NCBI GenBank assembly: GCA_027485575.1
Contig: JAIXQU010000168.1
Span: forward strand, 1 to 36,558
Length of the DNA stretch: 36,558 bases
DNA from: Cytophagaceae bacterium
GTDB lineage: Bacteria; Bacteroidota; Bacteroidia; Cytophagales; Flexibacteraceae
Direction: 5' to 3'
The notes under the pieces were generated by a model. It saw only the letters and a list, made by a program, of their open reading frames with translations, did not search any database and was not told the origin of the DNA. Made by a program: the position numbers and the translations under genes. Of the stretch, positions 19,772 to 29,900 are shown in pieces. Every line of letters starts with the position of its first letter. Position 1 is the first letter of the stretch.

Positions 19772-20797
19772 ATGAATTTAGCCCCCGCTTTTCTAAACCA
19801 TCATCGCCAGCAAGCCGATTCAGATGCCGATGCTTTGGTGAAAGCCATTTTTCAGGAAGGCACTCAAACTTCGTTGTATGCGGTTTTAAGTATGCCGGTT
19901 TCCGATTATGAAAATCTGGATAACAGTCCATTGAAACAGTTTCTGATGCAAAGCCTACCCAAGCCTGATTGGTTCAAACCTGAACTCATCAAAAAAGGAC
20001 AACGGGTTTTTGAAAAATATGCCTTGCCCATCATGACTTTGCTGGGCGGTTTGTCATTGCCATATTGCTATGCTGCTTCACCCGGGAACAAGGCCCTATA
20101 TCTGTCCGAAAAGATGCGGAAAAATCAGGGTAAACGACTGGCTGATACCGCAGATTTTATCATTGCCGTTTCCTCCCCTGGCCAATTGGATAAAAATTCA
20201 GATGGACACTTTCACATCAACAAAACCAGGTTGATTCATGCCATTGCCCGGTATTATATATTGAAAGGAAAAGACTGGGATATGGCCTGGGGTTTGCCCA
20301 TCAATCAGGAAGATATGGCTGGAACCAACCTTGCTTTTTCCTTTCTCATTTTGCGTGGACTTAAAAAAGCAGGATACCTCATTACCGATAGAGAAATGGA
20401 AAGTTTTACCAGTCTTTGGCGATACATTGGCTACCAACTTCATATTTCAACGGACCTGTTACCAGCCAACTACGCCGAAGCCATGGTTTTGGAACGAACC
20501 ATCCGAAATCGGCATTTTAAAAAATCTGATGAAGGAATTGCACTTACAAAAGAGTTGTTGGCATATTACAAATCCATGATTCCAGAAAAAGATGGCCAAT
20601 TCATAGATGCACAAGTCCGCTATTGGCTTGGAAAATCGGTGGCAGATTGTGTGGGTCTGGAGGCCAATCCAGCCAATGATAGAAAAGTTGAGGCCTTAAA
20701 TCTGGTTCAGGAAGCAACCAACTTTTTAAAAATAAAAGAGGGTGATTTTGCCAAAATGCTGCGAAACCATGCTACGATAAAGGCGAAAGTGGTGTGA
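19772..20797 (+). CDS. Lcp/MpaB-family (DUF2236) putative heme-dependent oxygenase
   Basis: A 341-residue protein of the MpaB / latex-clearing-protein (Lcp) superfamily, DUF2236. R122-x3-T126 (in KRLADTADF) and H156 (in TRLIHAIARYY) reproduce the Arg, Thr and proximal His of Streptomyces Lcp (R164, T168, H198) with identical spacing of 4 and 34 residues, so heme b binding is likely. NQEDMAGTNLAFSF (178-191) is another conserved family segment. There is no signal peptide, unlike secreted rubber-cleaving Lcp, so it is probably cytoplasmic and its substrate is unlikely to be rubber; the substrate is unknown. It is transcribed divergently from the photolyase operon across a 159-base gap and ends at its own terminator. 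Confidence 0.82.
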   Translation: MNLAPAFLNHHRQQADSDADALVKAIFQEGTQTSLYAVLSMPVSDYENLDNSPLKQFLMQSLPKPDWFKPELIKKGQRVFEKYALPIMTLLGGLSLPYCYAASPGNKALYLSEKMRKNQGKRLADTADFIIAVSSPGQLDKNSDGHFHINKTRLIHAIARYYILKGKDWDMAWGLPINQEDMAGTNLAFSFLILRGLKKAGYLITDREMESFTSLWRYIGYQLHISTDLLPANYAEAMVLERTIRNRHFKKSDEGIALTKELLAYYKSMIPEKDGQFIDAQVRYWLGKSVADCVGLEANPANDRKVEALNLVQEATNFLKIKEGDFAKMLRNHATIKAKVV

Positions 20798-20849
20798 TAA
20801 AGGATTTACAAACTGAAGTGCTTCAATCGTTTATATAAATGATTTGGAC

Positions 20850-20886
20850 GCCTGATTTTTCAAACCAAACAAATTCAGGCCTTTTT
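20850..20886 (+). terminator. Rho-independent terminator after the DUF2236 gene
   Basis: GCCTGA (20850-20855) pairs with TCAGGC (20875-20880), extended by three A-T pairs past one mismatch, and is followed by TTTTT (20882-20886). It lies 52 bases after the stop. Confidence 0.65.
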
Positions 20887-21079
20887 GAAGGTACAAACTT
20901 TTGAGGAACTGAAGCGGTTTTCCAGCACTACCAAAGTTGGAAACCAACAAAGTATTTTGATAAAATATCGGGAACCAGAGTACCACCCCTTAGGTCTGTT
21001 TGGCAAAAAAGGCAAGTATGATTTAGAAGTATGCTTCCATCAGCACCTGATTATTAATCCGACCAAATTAAAAAATTGA
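20885..21079 (+). CDS. Doubtful 64-residue ORF, possible gene remnant
   Basis: An open frame from a TTG at 20885 encodes 64 residues with ordinary-looking composition (FEELKRFSSTTKVGNQQ, then LGLFGKKGKYDLEVCFHQH). There is no ATG start, and the TTG lies in the T-run of the terminator just upstream, which argues against an independent gene. No family is recognised. It may be the tail of a decayed gene. The rest of 20798-21270 is AT-rich, with one 8-bp inverted repeat (CCTTTTAT 21138-21145 with ATAAAAGG 21162-21169) and nothing else I can support. Confidence 0.2.
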   Translation: MKVQTFEELKRFSSTTKVGNQQSILIKYREPEYHPLGLFGKKGKYDLEVCFHQHLIINPTKLKN

Positions 21080-21270
21080 AGCGAAATTGAACAACCAACA
21101 TACCTCGAAATCATTCAAATATTTTTAAAATGAAGAACCTTTTATCGTTTAAAAATGACATATAAAAGGGATAAAACTCAGGTTTGTCTTTTTCATTGTG
21201 TGCGTATAATCACTTATGGTTAATATAAATTTTTATAAAATTAAACTTCGTAAACTTTAAAGCAATTGAG

Positions 21271-21807
21271 ATGAAAGCAAAATTCAATTTTATGTTCATA
21301 AGTTTGGTAAAGCGGTTTCTGTTTTTGGCCTTGTTTTTTTTCTTTTGGTCAAATAATAGCCATTCGAGACACTCCACCAAACTATACGATTGGTCCCTTG
21401 GTTTTAGATTGGGCTATCCAACAGCGGTCTCCATCAAACATTATGTAAAACCAAATTTTTCTCTGGAAGGCATCACCGCTTTTCAAAGACAAAACCAGAA
21501 GGCAAGCTGGGTTCAGATTGCCCTGGCTGCGCAATACAATATGCCGATTAACAACTCAAGAAATTTCAATTGGTTTTTGGGGACAGGATTATCTGTGTAT
21601 AGATGGAATTGGAGTCAGGGATTTAACGGAGAAGCAAACCCAAAAACAGTTTTCGGGACCTTTGTTCAATTGGGATTTGATTACAAATTCAAAAAAGTGC
21701 CGATCAATTTAAGCCTGGATTGGATGCCTTATTATCAATTCACTGGGTACAACAATGGTTTGACGATTACTGGGGGTGCGGCAAGTATCCGTTATGTTTT
21801 TCAATGA
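21271..21807 (+). CDS. Outer-membrane beta-barrel protein
   Basis: A 178-residue exported protein. Residues 1 to about 32 are a signal peptide with a basic start and a long hydrophobic core (LFLALFFFFW). The mature part alternates short amphipathic strands and turns: WSLGFRLGYPTAVSIKHYV, FSLEGITAFQRQ, WVQIALAAQYNM, FNWFLGTGLSVYRWN, GTFVQLGFDYKF, INLSLDWMPYY and a final strand IRYVFQ with an aromatic near the end. This pattern fits an eight-stranded OmpW/PorT-like barrel of the Bacteroidota outer membrane. No catalytic motif is seen; transport or structural role unknown. It has its own leader of about 190 bases and converges on the cyclase gene. Confidence 0.8.
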   Translation: MKAKFNFMFISLVKRFLFLALFFFFWSNNSHSRHSTKLYDWSLGFRLGYPTAVSIKHYVKPNFSLEGITAFQRQNQKASWVQIALAAQYNMPINNSRNFNWFLGTGLSVYRWNWSQGFNGEANPKTVFGTFVQLGFDYKFKKVPINLSLDWMPYYQFTGYNNGLTITGGAASIRYVFQ

Positions 21808-21903
21808 TTATTTTCTAATTGAAAAGGTTCGAAATTTAAGTTCAGCCTTTAATAATTGAAATAAAATGGGTTTCAATGCGTGGGCTCGGGTTTCCCATGA
21901 AAT

Positions 21904-23838
21904 TTAAGCAGTTTCTATTGGCCCTTCCACAAAATACATGTCAATTTCGCCTTTGTTTTTGGCTTCAATTTTCCCTCTGTGCACACAGTTATATCTATCC
22001 TTTACAAGCTCATAGGTTCCCTGGCTGATGTTCACTTTACCCGGAACGCCTGAAGATTCCATTCTTGAGGCCGTATTAACGGTATCGCCCCAAATGTCAT
22101 AAGCGAACTTTTTAATCCCAACAATTCCGGCAACAATGGGTCCGGTATGAATCCCAAGCCTGATTTCAAAAAATGGAAGTCCTTTATCTGACTTTTCCTT
22201 CTTATTCTTTTCTATAAATGCAATGATTTCAAAACCTGCTTCAATCACGTCGAAATGATGGGTATTATTAGTGGCTGGAATTCCGCCTGCGCACATGTAA
22301 GCATCCCCAATGGTTTTGATTTTTTCCAATCTGTTTCTGGTTATAATCCGGTCAAATTCACTGAAGCAAAGGTTGATTTCAGCCACCAACTCTTCCGGAC
22401 TCAGGTTTTCACTTGCTTTGGTAAAGTTCTTAAAATCAGTAAATAGCACGCTAACCATGTCATAACTTTTTACCTTGGCAGTTCCGGTGGCTTTTAATTC
22501 TTCTGCGGTTTCGGCCGGGAGGATATTTTCCAACAGCTCATCGCTTCGCTTTTTCTCTTTGCTGATTTTGTTTCTTTGCACAAGAAAAACACCGGCAAAT
22601 AATAATACAATGGTAAATCCCCCAATAAATCCATTCCTAACCAATCTTTGGCGTTGAAGTTCCTTAACCTGAAGCTCCTTATCCTTGGTCAAAAGTCTTA
22701 TTTCTGATTCCTTTTTTTCAATGTCAAAATTGAACTGAAGCGTACCAAGTTTTTTATCTGTATTGATGTTGTAAATCGTGTCCTTAATTTCAAGAAGTAA
22801 ATTCTGGTATTTGAAGGCATTGGAAAAATCCTTTTCCTTAGAGTAGCCCTTTGTTAATCCTTCATAGGCATCTTTTGTCTCAGCAGTTGCTTTTAACGGA
22901 ATTGAAATTTCCAGGCATTTTAAGAATTTTTCTATCGCATCTTTAATCTCGTCCCTGGCAAGACAAACCTGTCCCCATCCCACCAGAGATTGAGTCATAT
23001 CGAGCTTGTTGCCCAGTTTCCTTGAAAACTCAAATGCTTCTTTATGCTTTTCGATGGCCAATGAATATTGTTTTTGCCTGGAATAAACCCGGCCAAGGTA
23101 ATTTAGGGCATAAGGTAGATCCTCCGTTCCATCAAAGGCTGAATGGGCCTCTTTTAAATATTTTAATGCGGAAACATCATCTTTCATTTTATAATAGGCT
23201 TCTCCAAGATTAACCGAAGCTGTCCCAATAAGATACTGGTTATTAATGGCATGGCTAAATTCATATGACCTTCGGAAATATTCAAGTGCCTTTTTATAGG
23301 TCGCTGATTTATTGAGATACACAGTCCCAATATTGTTCAGCGAGGTTACAATCCGGAGTGTATCATTGATGGATTCAGATATTTTGAGGGATTGCAAATC
23401 CAACTCAAGGGACTTGGCCTCATCGCCTTCATTAAAATAAACGGAGGCTTTGTTTCCCAGGATATTTGCTTCTCCCCTTTTATCCCCAATATCCCTGTAA
23501 ATGACTATGGCTTCGTCCCAAAACCGGATAGCATCAACGTACATGCCCTGAAGATAAGAAATAATACCCAAATTCTTTAAAGACAGAGCTTTACCTTGGG
23601 AAAAGTTTAATTTTTCAGATAGTTTTTTTGCTTCATTGGCAACCTGTATGGCAGAATCCGGCTTCAAATCAAAAAGTGATTTACTCAGCTGATTCAAAAA
23701 ATTCACCTTGGTTGTATCTGGCTTTGAGCTATTTATTAGCTTTCTCAGACTATCCTTCTCAGATGAAAAGGCGATAAATGAGAAGCCAATCCAAATCAAA
23801 AAAGAGATAGCAATTTTTTGGAATTTTCTAATTCTCAT
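21904..23838 (-). CDS. TPR-containing membrane class III adenylate cyclase
   Basis: A 644-residue protein predicted to make cAMP from ATP. The N-terminus (about 1-25) is a signal peptide. Residues about 40-370 are tandem TPR units (for example GKALSLKNLGIISYLQGMY, ANILGNKASVYFNEGD, IVTSLNNIGTVYLN, LPYALNYLGRVYSRQKQY), which would be periplasmic. A coiled region leads to one membrane helix (about 400-421, IVLLFAGVFLVQ), then the cyclase transducer element (LLENILPAETAEEL) and a cytoplasmic catalytic domain. Metal ligands D468 (LFTDF) and D512 (TIGDAYM) are 44 residues apart as in mammalian enzymes; K508 and D581 (YDIWG) are the adenine-selecting pair; N588 and R592 are the transition-state residues. 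All are present, so it should be an active adenylate cyclase controlled by ligand binding to the TPRs. The gene is preceded by the terminator at 23871. Confidence 0.92.
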   Translation of the reverse strand: MRIRKFQKIAISFLIWIGFSFIAFSSEKDSLRKLINSSKPDTTKVNFLNQLSKSLFDLKPDSAIQVANEAKKLSEKLNFSQGKALSLKNLGIISYLQGMYVDAIRFWDEAIVIYRDIGDKRGEANILGNKASVYFNEGDEAKSLELDLQSLKISESINDTLRIVTSLNNIGTVYLNKSATYKKALEYFRRSYEFSHAINNQYLIGTASVNLGEAYYKMKDDVSALKYLKEAHSAFDGTEDLPYALNYLGRVYSRQKQYSLAIEKHKEAFEFSRKLGNKLDMTQSLVGWGQVCLARDEIKDAIEKFLKCLEISIPLKATAETKDAYEGLTKGYSKEKDFSNAFKYQNLLLEIKDTIYNINTDKKLGTLQFNFDIEKKESEIRLLTKDKELQVKELQRQRLVRNGFIGGFTIVLLFAGVFLVQRNKISKEKKRSDELLENILPAETAEELKATGTAKVKSYDMVSVLFTDFKNFTKASENLSPEELVAEINLCFSEFDRIITRNRLEKIKTIGDAYMCAGGIPATNNTHHFDVIEAGFEIIAFIEKNKKEKSDKGLPFFEIRLGIHTGPIVAGIVGIKKFAYDIWGDTVNTASRMESSGVPGKVNISQGTYELVKDRYNCVHRGKIEAKNKGEIDMYFVEGPIETA

Positions 23839-23870
23839 TCAAGGTCTTCAATCGGAGGCCAATATAATTG

Positions 23871-23899
23871 AAAAAGCCATCCTTGTAAAGAATGGCTTT
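23871..23899 (-). terminator. Rho-independent terminator after the 3879-residue gene
   Basis: On the minus strand AAAGCCAT (23899-23892) pairs perfectly with ATGGCTTT (23880-23873), continuing into TTTTT. It starts 23 bases after the stop at 23922 and separates the giant gene from the cyclase gene. Confidence 0.82.
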
Positions 23900-23921
23900 A
23901 ATTTAAAGTGGAAACTGCTTT

Positions 23922-26900
23922 TTATTTTTCAACAACCAGTTTAATGGTTCTTGAAAAAGCACCTTGATTTTCAATTTTGACGAAGTAGATACCTTTCCTT
24001 AAATCCATAATGTCTATGGTCTTTTTGTAAATATCTTCCTTAACATCAATTCTATCCTGGTATACTTTTTTACCTAAAACATCGAAAATAGAAAGTGTGT
24101 ACTCTCCTTTTTCTATGGTGGAAAATTCGAAATTCACTTCCTTACTTGCAGGATTTGGATAAAGATTGACTTTTTCTTCCAATATAGAAGCCACAGGTTC
24201 AACCTCATCATCAGCAACAGTCCGGCAGGCAGAGTTCACACTAATAGCCAAGGACTTTGGTTGTGAAGCGCCACACAAATTGTTGGCTGTAACAGAAATC
24301 ATTGCCTTGGAAGAAGTTGAATTTTTGAAATTGACCTTAATCGAATTCGTACTTGAAGCAGACACAAATGTTGCCCCACCTGCGATGGTCCATGTGTAGC
24401 TGGTTGCACCAGAAACAGTTGGTGTGGAATAAGTAACTGAACTATTCGATTTACAAACCGAGGCACTTCCTGAAATGCTTGCTGGTGCGGTGAAAAGAGC
24501 ACTAACTGCCAGCGACTGACTTAATCCAGAACCACAGCCATTGTTAGCCCGAACCGTTATCGTACCCGAACCAGTGAATGAATTTCCATAATTGACAGAA
24601 ATACTATTTCCAGTTTGCGAACCAGAAATAGTGGCTCCTGCAGGGACAGTCCATGTATAAGAAGTGGCGCCTTCAATGGCTGGAATAGAGTAAATCTGTC
24701 CGGTTTTTCTACACAGATTCGTTGCAGAACCTGTGATTTCAGTGGGTTGGGCAGGTACTGAGCCAACGACTAAAGAACTTGAAGCACTGTTTCCACAATT
24801 GTTAGAACCAAACACCGAAACAGAACCGGAACTAAAGTTGGCAGGAAAGGTTATGGAAACTTTTCGAACAGCACTATCAACCGTCAAAGGATTTCCAGTG
24901 AGGCCAAAACCATTAGAAATGACAGCTCCCTGCGGGGCAGTCCAACGATATGAAGTGGCGTTTGGCATCTTTTCAATTTCATACAGTTTTGTTGTTCCAC
25001 CACAAACACCTACTCTTTGGTTTGTCGTGGAAGTGGTCGATAGAAATTTAGTATTTGCTGTTAGGAATCCAATGGCATATACGGTTCTTGAGCTGCTGGT
25101 TCCAAAACAATTGGATGCCCGAACCGAAATCCATGTGGCAATAAATCCGGCATCATATCTTATTGAAATCGAATTTGTTCCTTGCCCGGAAATGATGGTG
25201 GCATTTCCAAAACCAGTTAATTTCCAGGAATAATCGGTAGCTCCGGCAACTGCAGGAACCGTATAGGTTGTTGTTTGCGTACCGCAGACATTGTTTAAGC
25301 CCGAAATTGAAACCGGAGTTGCAGGGGCTGAACTTGTTTTAGACAAGGTTAATCTACTTTCACCACTTGTGCCACAGCTATTCACCGCTCTTACTGCAAT
25401 TGTTCCTCCATTAAAAGTTGTTCCAAAATTAACCGTAATTGAATTGGTAGTAGACGTTCCGGAAGCTCCAACTGGTAAAGTCCATTGGTAAGAATTTGCC
25501 CCGGCGACGGTTGCAATGCTGTAAATTATACCTGTTTGTGAAGAACAAACCAAAGTAGAACCTGAAATAGCACCCGGAGTTGCAGCTACGCTTCCTGAAT
25601 TGGTAATGGTAATGGAAGCCGTTTGGGTACAACCATTCGCAGACGTAACCAAAACAGAATAATTACCTGCAGCAAGATTGGTTGCTGTTTGGGTGGTTTG
25701 TCCTCCAGGTGACCAAAGGAAAGTATATGGTGAAACCCCGTTGGTTGGGTTGGCCGTAGCAGAGGCATTGGCAAGATTGCATGTGCTTCCTGTAACACCA
25801 ATAGCAACTGAAATTTGAGCGGGATTAACCAAATTCAAATTGGCATTGGTTGAACAGCCTCTTGCATCCGTTACGGTATAGGATTTGGCTCCTGATGTTT
25901 GATTTGCAAAAGCACCCGTTCCTGAATAGGGAGCCGTTCCGCCTGAAGCAATGATATTTACAGTAGCAGTTCCGCCAAAGCAAGCAATGCTTCCAGTGGC
26001 ATTTGCGGTCAATTGGGTAGGCTGTCCGATATTTCCGCTTACAACAAATGTACAACCTCTTGAATCACTGATTGTAAATGAATAAGGTCCGGCAGAAACT
26101 GTTTTCACACCAGCATTGGTGTATGGTGCTGTTCCGCCGTCTGGAGTGATGGTTACTGACGTAGTTCCGCCAAAACAAGCAATGGTGCCTTCAACTTTGG
26201 ATGCTGACAAGGCTGCAGGCTGTCCGATATCTCCACTCACAACAAATGTACAACCTCTTGAATCACTGATTGTAAACGAATAAGGTCCGGCAGAAACTGT
26301 TTTCACACCGGCATTGGTGTATGGTGCCGTTCCGCCGTCTGGAGTGATGGTTACTGTCGTGGTTCCTCCAAAACATGCAATGTTGCCTTCAACTTTGGAT
26401 GCTGATAAGGCTGCAGGCTCGTCGATATTTCCGCTCACAACAAATGTACAACCTCTTGAATCACTGATTGTGAACGAATAAGGTCCGGCTGAGACTGTTT
26501 TCACTCCTGCATTGGTATAAGGTGCCGTTCCGCCCTGTGGGGTGATGGTTACTGACGTTGTTCCTCCAAAGCAGGTAATAGTGCCTTCAACTTTGGATGC
26601 TGATAATTCAGCAGGCTCATCGATACTTCCGCTCACAACAAATGTACAACCTCTCGAATCACTGATTGTAAACGAATAAGGTCCGGCTGAAACTGTTTTC
26701 ACACCGGCATTGGTGTAGGGTGCAGTTCCACCCTCAGGGGTGATGGTTACTGTCGTAGTTCCTCCAAAACATGCAATGGTGCCTTCGACTTTGGATGCTG
26801 ATAAGGCTGCAGGCTCGTCGATATCTCCACTCACAACAATTGTGCAACCTCTTGAATCACTTATTGTAAATGAATAAGGTCCGGCTGAAACTGTTTTCAC

Positions 26901-29900
26901 ACCGGCATTGGAATAAGGTGCTGTTCCGCCATCCGGGGTGATGGTTACTGTCGTAGTTCCTCCAAAACAGGCAATGGTTCCTTCGATTTTGGATGCCGTT
27001 AAGGCTACAGGCTCGTCGATATTGCCACTCACAACTGTTGAACAACCATTGGCATCTGTGATTGTAAATGAATAAGGTCCGGCTGAAACTGTTTTCACAC
27101 CGGCATTGGTGTAAGGTGCTGTTCCACCGTCCGGGGTGATGGTTACTGTCGTGGTTCCTCCAAAACAGGCAATGGTTCCTTCAACTTTGGATGCCGTAAG
27201 TGGCGTCAATGGCTGGGTAATATTTCCAGAAACAATTGAACTACATCCCTTTGAATCGGTAATTGTAAAGGTATAAGCACCAGCTGCTCTTTTAAATATT
27301 CCGGTTCCGGAATAAGGTGCCGTTCCTCCGGTTGCCGAAACCGTAACCATTGAAGAATCGCCAAAACAGTTTATTTCTGTGGCAGTTGCAGTTGCTGCTG
27401 GACCAGCTTCAACCGTCAAAGAACCATTCCTATACAATAGGATGTAATTGGGAGGTGAGGCAACCTGAACCAGATTTGATGGACTGATTGTATAATTTCC
27501 TGCATCTAGAATGCTTGTTCCAAAAGCCTGGTTTTGTTCATTTCGCACAGTGAATTCAGGTCCACTCGAGAAAACATCAACTGTATCATCGTACTGATAA
27601 ATTTCATTTTTAGTAGTGTAAACTGGTTGAATACCTTTACAGTCCACAGATTTGTTTTCAGCGGTGATGGTCATGGTATCTGGCGCAATGGTCAGATTTC
27701 CAAGTCCGTAGGTGATTTCAAAATTATCTGAAAGCATTACTGCCGGAGCAATAAACCAATTTCCGACTTCAAGCCCGGAAACCATGTTCATTGAACGGTA
27801 ACCTCCAATAGAATCTCCCGGTTGTGCCTCAAAATCAAGTGAATCCAATACAACCACAAGGTCTTCGTTGCTATCATCATTGATGGTATTGCTGTTAACA
27901 GCCCTTTTACCATTCACCGCACGCTTTCCGTTGACTGCGCGTTTTCCATTAACTGCACGCTTTCCATTGGTTGCCAACAATTCGGTGTTAACCGCTCGCT
28001 TTCCATTCACGGCAGTTTTAGAATTTACAGCTCGTTTACCGTTAACCGCTCGTTTGCCATTCACAGCACGTTTTCCATTGACATCCACACCAGCCAATAA
28101 TGGAATGGTGTCGTTGTCCAAATCCAGGAAGTTTTCTGGCGCCAGCGGAATATAATATGTTGAATCAAAGGTCAATTCGCCATTCACGGCCCGCTTTCCA
28201 TTTACGGCCCGTTTGCCATTCACGGCTCTTTTTCCATTGAAAGCTGCAAACTCAGAAGCAAGAAAGCTTTTGCCTAAAAAGTCGGCTTCTCCCAGAGGAT
28301 TTCCGTTTACTGCTCTTTTTCCATTGACAAAAATGATGGTGTCTGAAAGAATAGACTGATGTTCTTCGCCAATATTCAGTAAAACATTGGTTCTTTCATT
28401 TTGGGGAACATTGGTAGAATCGTACTCATAAATGAATGGTATTGATTTTCCTTTTACCGGGTCTCCGTACACCAAACTTAAATTCTTAGGTGTAATCTTA
28501 AGTGGCATTTTGGAAACAGAAAGTATGCCATCCACAAAACTGTAGTTATACAATTGGGCTAAGGCAACAGAATTAGGATTGCTTAAATCGGTCACTGCAG
28601 AACTTGCCCTTCTGAAATACAATCCCACGTTACTTAAAGTTGTTGCATTGGTTGAAAAGGTAAGATCCGTCAATCCCAACTGACTGATGCTTAACCCTGT
28701 TTGAGCCAGAGTTTGTCCATCTACCGTGATATTAACTTCATAGTCAGGGATTGATTCGCCAAAACGCTTGGTGGCATTGTTAACCTGAACTACTACATTT
28801 CTCGATTGTTGAGACTGAATAAAAATTGAGTCTGAAATACCACCATCCGGACCTCCGATAGCCCTTGGATTATTTACCAAGGCAATGGGTGGATTTCCAA
28901 CAAAAGGTGGAATGGTTGCTACCAGCTGGGTTCCATTTGATGAAACTGTAACCGGATATGTTCCATATTGAAATGACAACAAAGTGCTGTCGGTAAAATA
29001 ATTTCCTGTAATTACCAATTGAATGGTATCCTGACCCGGAATCTTTGAAGAGTCGGAAAGGGCAAATCCACCTATCTGAGGAACAGGGTTAGAAAACTTA
29101 AACAAGGCAGAGTCTGCCTGTGCCAATCCAAATCCGGATTCTGGGTTGTAACCAGTTTGCTGGTCCATTTTAGCGGTGGATTGCTGCATCAGGGATTTCA
29201 TTTCATCCCCATTAAAACTGTTGTTGTTTTCGAATTTCTGCTTTCCTTCCAAAATCAAAGCTGCCATTCCCGCAGCATTTGGAGCTGCTGCAGATGTACC
29301 GAAGAAATTAGGTAAGTTATCTCCTTCCAAATCCGGGGAACCAAAATCAACACTGGTATTTCCGCCATTTGGCGCAATAATGTCGGGTTTCTGTAAATCT
29401 ATTCCTCTGTTTTTGTTTCCACCTCTGGAAGAAAAAGAAGCCACCTTAAAGTTTGAAGCTACGTAGTTTGGAGCTCCAAAAGTTGGTGTATTTGAATATA
29501 AAACAGCGCCTACTGTTATCGCTTTTGCGGAATTGGCATGCGCAATGATCGTTCCCGTTCCATTGTTGAATTCATTAATTGTGGCATTTCCACCCAAAAT
29601 GACATATTTGAATTTTAAGTTGGCTGTAGAGCCTGAGCGTCTGCTGATTACAAGATTTGCCCGAATAGGCGCAACTACAGAAAAGGCCAGAATTTCAATC
29701 GGATCGCCTTGAATATTGCTTCTGTTCAGTTTCAAAATGGTAGTATCTCCCTGATCACCTGTCAGATAAATATCCAAATCATTCAAAGCACCTTCGCCTT
29801 CACCTTGGGAATAGAAATCGTCATCCCATTGCAGTACTATCTGGAAATTGCCCTTTTCAAAACTTACATTCTGAAGATAATCGCCGCCGCTAAAATTATG

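Noticed and set aside
21205-21210. TATAAT upstream of the beta-barrel gene as a -10 box
   Set aside because: Bacteroidota use TAnnTTTG rather than the E. coli -10, and the nearest TTG-type -35 is at poor spacing (15 bases).
21861-21898. ATGGG/CCCAT pair with T-run as a terminator of the cyclase gene
   Set aside because: The stem is 5 bp with a 23-base loop, too weak to support a call.
24733-25233. 166-codon open frame on the plus strand inside the giant gene
   Set aside because: Shadow of repetitive low-stop-codon sequence opposite the Ig-like modules of the T9SS protein.
28000-28330. NGKRAV array as a recent slippage-generated microsatellite
   Set aside because: Units differ in codon choice throughout, so recent DNA slippage does not explain them.
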